Assembly: GCF_914767665.1 (NCBI RefSeq)
Contig: NC_059504.1
Location: 43,803,720 to 43,867,719, forward strand
Length of the DNA: 64,000 bases
Direction: 5' to 3'
Source: Harmonia axyridis
Taxonomy: Eukaryota > Arthropoda > Insecta > Coleoptera > Coccinellidae
Program-made: the position numbers and the translations under genes
The notes under the pieces: generated by a model
What the model was told of the DNA's origin: nothing
Seen by the model: only the letters and a program-made list of their open reading frames with translations
The model's database searches: none
Shown here: positions 12,601 to 21,700 of the stretch, piece by piece
Position numbering within the stretch: the first letter of the stretch is position 1
Layout: every line of letters begins with the position of its first letter

Positions 12601-12915
12601 CTTGGAGACACTCCGTCGGAGATGTGTCCTTCGGAGCTATCGAGAGCACCTTGTCACAACGCTGTGTTGAGTCTGCAAGAGGCCATGTCTGTACAGATAA
12701 AGCATTGGCCCTGTCTACAGATGTCGTCCAAATCGGCGATGTGTTCCCATAATGATGCCGTACGGAGTGAGAAAGAAGACAAGGATACGGTGTCTGCAAT
12801 GGCCAGTCTATCCATGCAGCATCAGCACCAATCGATGATGTCGCCCCCTAGGGTTTTGATACAGCAAGGTTTCCAATCGCTGAAATGTCAGGACGCTGGC
12901 CGTCCGATGGACTGA
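3603..12915 (+). CDS. HDAC4: Class IIa histone deacetylase (HDAC4), 3' portion, three exons
   Basis: The exons are 3603-3670, 7314-7905 and 11502-12915. Together they encode about 690 residues plus the stop, and the N-terminal MEF2-binding part lies off the left edge. Class IIa HDACs shuttle between cytoplasm and nucleus and repress MEF2-driven transcription. Visible features are three serine motifs of the kind bound by 14-3-3 proteins after phosphorylation (RKTASEPN across the first splice, RTQSSPLP, RAVSSP). A full-length deacetylase domain follows in the last exon, with RPPGHHAEP, HHGNGTQ, SAGFDATDGH and LEGGYDL. Both introns have GT/AG ends and matching phases. Odd point: the usual WDVHHGNG block reads WGMHHGNG, so one zinc-ligand Asp is replaced by Gly. 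A polyadenylation signal AATAAA is at 13058-13063. The family assignment is very secure; the effect on activity is inference. Confidence 0.95.
3879..5018 (+). mobile_element. Mariner family D (DD34D-type), decayed copy
   Basis: Ends TGTGTAGTAAAA at the left and TTTTTACTACACC at the right. Translation in shifting frames gives SGNFDVRDAPRTGRP (4120-4170), then SGPSDYHLFLSMVH and GFAGEKFASTEAC (4740-4830), typical mariner blocks. Many stops and frameshifts are present. It lies in the HDAC4 intron between 3670 and 7314. Confidence 0.8.
5019..6370. other. HDAC4: Non-coding HDAC4 intron
   Basis: AT-rich. A lone GGTGTAGTAAAAACAATC at about 6,305 resembles the family D mariner end and may be a scar. 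Nothing else recognised. Confidence 0.45.
6371..7275 (-). mobile_element. Mariner family A (DD41D-type) copy
   Basis: Bounded by GGGTGTTTTTTTTAGAGC and the complement ending AAAACACCC. Minus-strand codons 7106-6609 give FSDEVHFWLNGYVNKQ, WCALWAGGIIGPYFF and FQQDGATCHTARAT. In this family the second Asp (FQQDGA) and the third (LDYxLWG) are separated by 41 residues, the DD41D arrangement reported for rosa/VISITOR-like elements. The N-terminal DNA-binding region is missing and the frame is broken near the 3' end, so it is a non-autonomous remnant. Its right end is 38 bp from an HDAC4 exon. Confidence 0.85.
7314..7905 (+). CDS. HDAC4: HDAC4 linker exon with 14-3-3 sites
   Basis: This exon starts after CTTTATGTTACAG and ends at AGGAG/GTAGGT. 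It begins with ASEPNLLKVRLKQRV, the conserved class IIa block that holds the first 14-3-3 serine and the start of a basic nuclear-localisation-like stretch (ERR, SKRH, LKKK). A Pro-rich, poorly conserved linker follows, then RPLGRTQSSPLP with the second 14-3-3 serine. GC content and codon use differ sharply from the AT-rich flanks, as expected for a real coding exon. A mariner copy ends only 38 bp before its first base. Confidence 0.93.
7985..8690 (-). mobile_element. Non-LTR retrotransposon RNase H fragment
   Basis: Minus-strand translation gives VFLVWVPCHSGTKGNEEANT (RNase H core, 8560-8500). A YLDLSKNILHLLTGFL stretch follows, then a zinc-binding C-terminal region (NCRFCGEDEKTANHLV, 8215-8150). 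Stops and frameshifts occur. It lies just inside the last HDAC4 intron. Clade not determined (I/R1/Loa-type elements have such RNase H domains). Confidence 0.75.
8691..9987. other. HDAC4: Non-coding HDAC4 intron
   Basis: No coding blocks or repeats recognised between the RNase H fragment and the mariner C copy. Confidence 0.45.
9988..11265 (+). mobile_element. Mariner family C (mauritiana-like, DD34D), defective
   Basis: The ends are GTGTACAACTTTGCTTCCGCCGTTTT and its near complement ending GTTGTACGCC. Transposase blocks appear in order: KNGDFDVEDQHGGGREKVFE, LDQDSSQMQQELAGSLGVTQ, NWVPYELKPRDVERHLFACD, LHRIVTGDE then a stop, QHDNARPHIAKLGKTYLETL, PPYSPDVAPSDYHLFLS. Several frameshifts and stops interrupt it. 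Length is close to the usual 1.3 kb. It sits in the last HDAC4 intron in the same orientation. Confidence 0.85.
11502..12915 (+). CDS. HDAC4: HDAC4 last coding exon, deacetylase domain
   Basis: This exon opens after ATTTTTTTCAG and contributes T to an AGT codon. It reads SIRPLSRAVSSPVV, the third 14-3-3 motif, then the deacetylase domain from TGLAYDNQMLKHAC to LEGGYDLPSICDSAEECV, and a short tail with the stop at 12913-12915. The active-site His pair (PPGHHAEP) and the second zinc Asp (GFDATDGH) are present. The Tyr in GGYDL is present where vertebrate class IIa enzymes have His. The first zinc Asp is replaced by Gly (codon 12142-12144), and the next residue is Met instead of the usual Val. 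No stop or frameshift interrupts the domain. Confidence 0.95.
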
Positions 12916-13057
12916 AATCGGGACGTTTACTTCTTTTTATCATTTCCCTACACTCCTCATTTCAATTGAACATTCCTGGTGGCACTATTTCGTCACTAAT
13001 ATTATTAAGATCAAAATAATCGTGTGTTTTATTTTTGTTAATATATTGAAGATTTTT

Positions 13058-13063
13058 AATAAA
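13058..13063 (+). terminator. HDAC4: HDAC4 polyadenylation signal
   Basis: AATAAA lies 143 bp after the HDAC4 stop codon, followed by a T-rich stretch. It is the first canonical signal downstream of the stop. Confidence 0.6.
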
Positions 13064-13099
13064 ACAATTTATTTACTTTGTGCTTTATTTTATCTGTTT

Positions 13100-16000
13100 T
13101 CATAAAATAATAGGAGATGAGGTACCTAGCTCAAACTAGTCTGAACCTAGTTTTCAACCTCATAGATACAAATGAAAATGACAGATTCCCCAGATCATTT
13201 CAAGGAAAAAAAATCCTATTAGCATGAGACACCAAATGCTTTGTTTTCGAGATAGAGGGTGATAAAGTTTATATTTTTTTGAGTTTTTTCTCATGGGCAC
13301 CTACCCTTCACAAGATATTCAACTTTAATTTGGCATCGTTATCCCAACTTGAAGTTTTCATCATATTATATGCTAATTTTGAATGCAAATCTACAGGGTG
13401 ATATTTTTTCTGGAACAGTGCCCGCTTCTTTCCTCCAGAACTTCTTTTTGGTGGACCACTGGTAGTTTAAAAAAATGTAAGAAGCTTTTGTCAACTACTA
13501 TACTTTTAGCTCTCCTGTAATTTTGTCGTATCTGCTACCGATTTCGAGAAAAAAAATTCAAACAAATCTCTACTAATCCAAATCATTACAAAGATCAGAA
13601 GCTGTGAGGAATAGATTAATTATAAGTGTTGGTACTTATTTACCTAATCTGTAGCGAAGATAAAGATTCGATGAACTGGTATCATCATCTCAAAAAAATT
13701 CAAGAAATTTATTCTTAAAATAATTCTCCAAGGAATCTCTCATTTTCCTTTCAACCTCCACTTTAGGAGCACCCTGTATAAGTTCTGGTGCACATACGCT
13801 GCATCTCATCTGAATTGACTTGCCTCATTACTCTTAATGTATTTCTTTATATTGTCCCGATTGATACACATCTCATGTGCACCAGGCCAAGGCGAAAATC
13901 TCTAGCTCATTCTTGCTAATGAGCTGCCCAAAAGCTCAACTAAAATGGAGTGATCTCAAATCTCAGTACAACAATAATACTGAGCAACGAAAAAAAAGCG
14001 TATTCTAAATTTGACAATAACTAAGCAATGTCTAATTTTTTCTGCAATATGAATATATTCGTTTTTGTGGTACATGCTTCATGTATCAAACACTGCGTCA
14101 TGTGATTTAAATTGATCTGTCCGATCGTTTTGATGACATTCAATAACACAGTTATGAATTTTGTTGCTCAATTCATCCATTCACTATATAACTGTCATCA
14201 TCAATTTCCTTATGTCAATTTCGCCTGTTTTTTAGGTTGAATGTTTGTGATAAGGTCTGTCCATCTAACAATTTTTGAACTCATTATTATTATTTTTAAG
14301 AACCTTACTACATCAAAATTAGAGAGTTCTACTCAAACATTTATTCTAAATTCATCGCGATCCTCGAAATGAAAGAATATTAATTATCTTGTTCCATAGT
14401 ATTTTGTTTTATATCCAAATTGACGAATAGCGATTAATTAATTGTCTGCACCAACCACTCGTTAATCACAGACAATTAAATCGAACACATTCATTTTATC
14501 CCTGTGATTATGTTATGCTGAATTGGTCCCAAAAATTTTTGAACGCATTCCAAATATTATTGGTTTTTCCGCACTAAATCGCATTAATAACAACCTTGCT
14601 CCTGGGATTTTGAATGACTTACTTACACATTCATCCTAGACAAATACGTCATCAAGCCTGAAATACAGCGGAGTGTCTAGTGGCAAGTAATTATGCAGAA
14701 CAGTTGAACTTCATGAATGAAAGCACAGCTAAAACTTCATTTCTTTATTTACAACTTTTCAATCTCATATAATTTTCCACATATTTTTTTTTAATATCAC
14801 AATATTTTGGTTATAAAAGTGTATAGGAATCTACTACATGTTTTACGCCTTGAATTGTGCGATACTGGTTGACACTTAGCTGGAAAAACTAGATATGAAA
14901 GAACGTCTTTCCATATTCTCAATCTAGTGAGATATGAAGAAAATATCTCTATTATAATAATTTCAGTTTCCCATTCCACCTGTTCTATCAGAACTCAATC
15001 GGTTCGACTAAAAAAAACGAAACATGGACTCGAACTTCAGAAATTTGAACCATATTTGATTTATAAAAAAATCGAATGACCTATGTTTTATTTCAGCAGA
15101 TCTCTTGTGAGGCAACTATGCATTTCGTCAAGTTCGAAGAACTTCTTTGATTTTTTAAGCTTAAGGTTACTGAACGCTGAGAATGTCAACTGATCTCATA
15201 TTCCATAAACTTCTACATTATGTGGCATCGAATTAGTAGTTCTGGCCCTACCAAATTCAAAAAGTTGGTTTGATTGCACACATACATGCTGATAGCATAC
15301 TTAGAGAAACACTAAACTATTAGAGGAAATGAGATGCAATTCAATGAAAGCAAAATAATTCAGTCTTTGTGAAGTGAAAAAAAACTAAGAACTCTGAATT
15401 GGATTATCAATGAACAATGCAAAAACAACACCTATTAATATTTTCATCCTGCCTATCCTTTGCACCTCTCAGGTGGGATTTCATGGAAGTAAAAGGAATT
15501 TCATAGTTTTCAACCCGACTCTTCTGAGCCTTTGCGAGAACCTTCAGAATTCTGTGTAGGCTTCTATATCGTGCCTTTTCGCTACTTTGGCCACATAAAT
15601 GTTCAACCAATAGCGAGTGGTTAAACGTTTATCTAGAACTATAGTCCATTCAACTATAAGACAGAGCAATATCAACATAGTAAATCGCATGGTTCGCGCT
15701 TCGAGCAACTGTTATTAGCAAAACGCTCATAAATACTATCTCTCCTTCGGCCCTAACTTGACCCTATGTTAGGGAATGTGGATAACAACTATAAATTGAT
15801 GATTAGAAGATCCATTTCACAGAAGAGTAACAGACAATCTTAACTTGTTGACATATTTTATGTTGAGATGCTTCGTATATTTCATTTGTAGATTAGTATG
15901 AAGTAAAAACTGTGCATTAATATGAATTATCCTTAGTTTTACTCTGGACTGACAATACCTCTTCCCATATATGCGCAAACTTGTATATATGGCATCGTCT

Positions 16001-16596
16001 AATATATGAACAAGCTATAGTAAATTTCTTTCTGAAGATGTGGCACTCGAAAGCCCAATCCTCACAGTTTTAAGGATTATGAATCAAGAACCTCAACAAC
16101 TAGGTGATTGAGGTCCTTTATTTTTACATTACCGTAATCTGGACCAGATTTTCTCATTTCATCAACCACTATGGCTTCTTTTCTTTTGATTATTCAATGG
16201 ATTATGTGTTCACCCTTAAAATATCTCCAAAAGTCTTGGGACATCAGAAGAACATACAGCTTGTAAAAGCATATTTCTGAGAACAACTTGGCGCATTCTC
16301 TCAAAATAGATCCTAGTCTCCCTAATATGCCCAAAATATCAGTAAATTGCATTCTACAATTCCTATTCAATTGACCAAACGGTCTACTAAATACAGCACT
16401 TGCTCCAGTACTAAATCAAGCTGTTCATACCATGCATGTAACTAAATTTTTTCACTTGATTTAGTAACTTGCTTCAGCTACTTTACACGTGTTAATTGGG
16501 TCTAAGTTGCTTCATTTGAAACCTTTCATATTGAAGGTGTACATGCATTGGTGACTATAAGAAGTGACTGCAATATGCTGACAAAACTTGAATAAA
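13100..16596. other. Intergenic region, HDAC4 to FucTA
   Basis: AT-rich with no convincing ORF. CACCCTGTATA-type ends, common at short elements, occur at about 13,395 and 13,770, but a paired end was not established. Confidence 0.45.
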
Positions 16597-16861
16597 ATAT
16601 TTTTTTCGGCAACCGTCCGGGAAGTGCTCACTTCCTGGACGCTTTTTCTCTGAGAAAGTAGCATTTCCCGGCCTAGTCCGGAAAGTACGTACTTCCCGGA
16701 CTAGGCCGGAAAAGAATCATAGAATCCATAGCAACCGAGATAACGGATGACAGTTCATATGAAATTAGTTGTCAAAATTTGCATGTTTTTTGATCGCAAT
16801 CGCAATAAAATATGGAAAGCAACAGCGATAGTGTTATTTTACATGGTTGCCGAAAAAATAT
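16597..16861. repeat. Short inverted-repeat element with nested palindromes
   Basis: ATATTTTTTTCGGCAACC (16597-16614) pairs with GGTTGCCGAAAAAATAT (16845-16861). Two strong palindromes lie inside, at 16615-16640 and 16664-16713. An ORF of about 90 codons (16812-17084) starts within the right end; it has no recognisable family. Confidence 0.55.
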
Positions 16862-17040
16862 TGTACGCAACACGCCCGAAAATGTTTTTTTTGGACTCAC
16901 AGACTTCCAGGACGAGCGTAAGCGAGTCTTGGAATTTTGTCTATTCGTCCAAAAAAACCCTATTTTCCGGACTTGTTACGTAAATTACTATTTTCAGATG
17001 ATGTACATTGCATCTTTCACGTTGACAGATGAAATTGTAG

Positions 17041-17084
17041 TTAGTGCTCGAATTGCTGGTGGGAACCAGCAATTGAAGCACTAA
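17041..17084. repeat. 20-bp stem, 4-base loop hairpin
   Basis: TTAGTGCTCGAATTGCTGGT, loop GGGA, then ACCAGCAATTGAAGCACTAA; 18 of 20 positions pair, and the loop fits the GNRA type. Function unknown. Confidence 0.6.
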
Positions 17085-17631
17085 AGGCCATCAAACATGA
17101 AATAGTCAATATTGTCATGAATTCAAAGAAGCAGTCCTGTTATGAGTCCTTATTTTAACAGAGAGGCAACTTGTCATACCCTGATTGACTCTGAAATAAA
17201 AGTTATATTATTTTGGATTTTTCATCCAAAAGCTTATGTCGGTAACACAAACTGGTTACCTAGCAGTCCGAATTTGTCCCCAATCGACTAAGGAGATATC
17301 TCGAAACTCGAAAGTTCACATTAATAAGATTTGGGGTTTCCAAAAAACAAGAGTGCAGAGTATCTCCAGCCACATTTTGAAATGCACTTTTTCTTGAGTA
17401 TTAATAAAAATATTTTTTCAAGAATTTGGATAATAACCCAAATTCTCGATTGACACAAGGTTCTCATTTATTTGACAATTTGAATTCTTAAAAAAACATA
17501 GGTCCTTCTGCATTTTGAATACTTTAGCGGCCACCCGGAAGAAATAATGATTTCGAAACCTAATTGTACCTCATCAGGTTAATGACGGGTGTCATAAAAC
17601 TTTGATTGGCCGATCAACTCGTTGATTGTAG

Positions 17632-18112
17632 CATAGTATAAGGAAAGGATAGTAAGCCAGTGTAGTGCTTTTTTCGATTTTGTTGATGTTGAGCGCCATC
17701 TAGATGTACTCACGTTTTACTCGAATTTTACTGTCAAAAATTGGTCCGTAAAGTGGAGGCCCCTGAAAAAATCGGTGTTATTTTGAAGAACTAAAATATT
17801 TGAAATAGAGTGGTCAGAAGATTTCTTTACTTGATAGTTTTTCTGCTCTGTAATAAGCATTTACGCCAGTGGCGTGTATTTGTGATAACTTAATAATAAC
17901 ATAAAAATTGTTGGCAATGTATTGCGACCCCTTTTCAACCACGCCACTGAATGAATTATCGTATTATTTCTGCGCCATCTATAGCTCATGATTCAGCGCT
18001 ATCTATTATCGAGTTACTTCTCCAAATCCAACTACAGTAGCGACCCCTGGTGACTATTTCCTTGCCGTCAAACGGCGCGGCGGTTGGCTTACTATCCTTT
18101 CCTTATACTATG
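17632..18112. mobile_element. 481-bp MITE with 28-bp terminal repeats
   Basis: CATAGTATAAGGAAAGGATA at the left (running on to GTAAGCCA) and its exact complement at the right. ATTGTAG flanks both sides (17625-17631 and 18113-18119). The 7-8 bp duplication suggests a hAT-type derivative. It has no coding capacity. It lies just past the 3' end of the fucosyltransferase gene. Confidence 0.8.
17867..17949. repeat. 83-bp mini inverted-repeat element inside the MITE
   Basis: CAGTGGCGTG at 17867-17876 and CACGCCACTG at 17940-17949 form perfect 10-bp ends. The same CAGTGGCG-type end occurs reversed at 63,354-63,364. No clear target duplication is seen. Confidence 0.45.
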
Positions 18113-18406
18113 ATTGTAGTTTTAAATCTATGGAAGTCTCAAAAACGGAACTGAAATTGATAAAAGTTTCATAAAACCCGCCATACATCTCATTTATGGA
18201 ATATGAGTTTGTGCCTTCATTCTCTTACTTCATGACATCTATGGATTTTTCTTTGGAGGTGTTCAATAACCAACATCTATAAATTTGTCTTTTGTGTGAA
18301 AATTAATCTCTGATTCGAAAAGACGCGAGAAAACGGGTTCTTCGCTTTCCTTTGTTCGCTATTACCAGAACGAGAAAATTGGGGAAAACTCTCCATCCCC
18401 TCTCTT

Positions 18407-18714
18407 CTACCCGTTATCCGAATTCCTCCAAGACTTCGACGTGCAGACTCCGGGTCCCCTCCACCAGTCGTTGACGTCCTCGTAGTTCCTGTGCGTCAAG
18501 GGTGCGTGCAACATGGCGCACAACCTACACCAGAAATAGGTGTTGATGAACTCCCCTGTACCCTTCCATTTGAAATAAGAATTATACAGATCGTTATCCT
18601 TGTCCAATCGATGGAGGTATTGAGCTAATTCGCGGGGGTTGTTGAATTCGTCGACGTGGATGTAAGAACCTTCAGGAGCACTGCGTTGGTAATCTTCCGG
18701 TCTGGCACCCATGA
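18407..18714 (-). CDS. FucTA: Fucosyltransferase exon 4 (C-terminus)
   Basis: Acceptor CTTGTCTTGTTCCAG precedes 18714, and the stop TAG is at 18409-18407. The join gives LPIVMGARPEDYQRSAP, continuous with exon 3. It ends in the WKGTGEFINTYFWCRLC block, a WWRGPGVCTSKSW stretch and a short hydrophilic tail. Confidence 0.92.
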
Positions 18715-21700
18715 CTGGAACAAGACAAGAAACATGATATTATTGTGACTTAGTCAGAGAAAGATAAGTTTATGTTATTGGTTAAATAAATAAACATTAT
18801 TCAAGTTACATAGTAACAAAGTCAACAAAACCCTTCTAGGATAAAGAAGAATACATGTTTCACAGCATCAATTGCAGATCTATTTTTCTCGAAAACAAAT
18901 TTTGAAATCCCCTTAACGGAACCATAGAGTCCCAGACCTTTCTGGAAACTGTGTCTGTCCAACCATTCTTGATTAGATTCAAGAATAGATAAAAAGAGGG
19001 GCTAAAGATCAATCTAACTCCTTGCGCTGTTTACCAGTCAGGCAATAGTGTCTCAAGAAACTTTATCACCTTTCTGGGGACTACATACATAAATTGTTAT
19101 GACTTTGAAAACCAAGAGCCAAGGTGTTTTAGCCTCTTCCGGTGGCCAGCTTCACGCTCGCATAGCAAGTGTCTAGCTGTCTCAGTGGCTTCTTGACAGA
19201 AGCAACATGTATCTTTAGGTGCTTTTCCCATGTTTTTTAGGTGATACCTCACAGGACAGTGTCCCGTGAGTGCGTCTGTCAGTTCCAATTTACTGAGTGA
19301 GAGAACTTTCTTACTCCAGCTCGTCGAATAGGGAAGAAGTGACTTGGCCTGGCATTGGCCATTGATTGTCCACCACAACACAAGCTTTCTCTTTTCTTCC
19401 CATTCCTTAACTGCCATCTCTTGATGACTGGCTGGGAATCCACAAAATGGTCCGGTGAAGGGGGTCAATTCTTCTTCCCTGGCCACTCAATCTGCCGTTT
19501 CATTGCCTGGTATTGTGTACTGGCCAGGCAACCAAATAAAGTTGACCTGGTTTCTTTCTCCTAGTACGTTGAGGGGCGTTTTACATTCCCAAACTTACCA
19601 AGGGAGGAGTCGGATACTATACATATGTATTTTGCTTGAGTAGTCGCCAATTTTTCGTTTGCTCCTTTGTCACCTAGAGAGCCCATCTGGCCGCCTCACT
19701 TTTTGGAAAGATATCTAGAGAAGGCAGGTCCAAAATGACTTGAATGGCAGCAGTTGACGAAGAACGTGATGCTCCTATGATAGACATTGTAGTTTTTCCA
19801 GGGCTAATTACCCCGTCACTAGTCTTGCTCATGGCCACTAAAAGAGAGCTGCATAGCTTACGATTGGCCGAAAAATGGATTTTTAAATCCAGTTCGTCAG
19901 TTCAGGTTATAACCCATACGTTTTTTCGACGATCCTCTGGCATGTGAAGAAAGCTCTCTGGCCCTTACTGATCACAGTGTGGACTCCAAGAGAGTCAACC
20001 GATCTTGATACATATTTATGATTCCAAATCCATCCATGTCAACTAATAATGATTATTATTTCATGGTTCTTTAATTCTGATGCAAAATTCGCATCATGAT
20101 GAGGAGTTTATTCTGAGAGTCTGAGAACAATGTTATTTGCTTTGCAAATACACTGATCAACAATTGCTAGGGATCACTTATGAACTTCTCTTCATTTGTA
20201 TTTTTTTCAAGTTATCTCGTGAATATCTGTACATTATATGTTCTCTAAGGAAAAAGTAAGATGTTTTGAGTTGATTATATCAAAATCTTCCTCACTTCAT
20301 CGGCTCTTGTTCACAAAATCGATTATTATCTGTAGGCTGTTACAGGTGGAGTGAAAAGCAATGTGGTATTTGTTATTAAATCTGTTTTTTTCTCTCGTTC
20401 AAACACATAAGGTGACAATAATTGAAGAAATGAGAATAATATCAGCTTATCAGTCATGCCGAGAAGACGTTTGGCTCCTGTGCAACTGGACCAAATCATA
20501 CGGTGGATACAGGAAGGTTTGTCCCAGCGAGAAGTGTCCCGGCGGTTGAATGTTTCGCAAAGTGTCGTGAGTCGGGCTTGGAATAGGTTCATCCAAAACG
20601 ACTCAGTAGCTTATATTCATGGGGGAGCTCGGCAGCGCAGTACAACAGCTGCCCAAGATCGTCTTTTGATCCTCAATGCTAGGAGAAATCCCACTTACCC
20701 GGCGTCGCGGCTCAATAGATCTCTGAGAGTTGCAACAGGAGTTCTAATTTCAAACCAGACTGTAAGACGACGACTACATGTTCGTGGTTTGAGAGCACGT
20801 AGGAGGGTACAACATCCCCGTTTGAATAGGGAACACCGGGTTCATCGACGGCAATGGGCTGAGGAGCACCGCAATTGGACACTTGAAGATTGGAGCCGAT
20901 GTTTATTTACGGATGAGTCTAGATTTCGTTTGGTCAACTCCGATGGACGTATTCTTGCTTGGAGGGAAAGAGGTCGAAGGTATGCAGAACAGTTTATGGT
21001 GCCCACAACAGCTTTTGGCGGAGGTTCTATATGTGTATGGGGACGCATTTGTTTGAACCAAGGTACAGAGTTGGTTGTTCTACAGAACACCACCATGACC
21101 AGCCAGAGATATCACGATATGATTATCGAACCCATAATTGTTCCGTTTGCGGCTGCCGTGGGCGAGAATTTCATTTTAATTGACGATAATGCCCGTCCAC
21201 ACCGTAGTCGTCCGGTTAATGAAGCGCTAGAAACTCATGCTATTGATAGGATGGACTGGCCAGCTCACTCTCCAGACATGAATTGCATCGAACATGTCTG
21301 ATCTGAGATGTCTAGACAATTGTCAACCTTAGAACAACCGATCAATAACCTGGAGGACCTTTCTAACGCTTTACGGGATATTTGGACGAATTTGCCCCAA
21401 AATTTTATAAATCGTTTGATCGAAAGTATGCCTCGTAGGGTAGAATGCTTGAGACGAGCTCGTGGGGGACCAACTAGGTACTAGCTTAACCGAAACTTCA
21501 GCCTTCTTGTGGTTTCATCATAAAATTTTTATGTTATTCAAACACAGAATTTTGAGTTTTCCTGATAAAGTCTTTTTTTCTCTCCAACTTCCATTTTTTC
21601 ATTCTTTTCTCAAGTGAACCATATTATCAACTGAAAATACTCTGATATCTGACTAAATTTATAATCTTGGAGCGAATATTTCAGAAATAAATTTAGAACA

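Noticed and set aside
16747..17084. Overlapping 78- and 90-codon ORFs near the palindromes
   Set aside because: No family resemblance, and the larger one ends inside a hairpin. Kept only as part of the inverted-repeat element.
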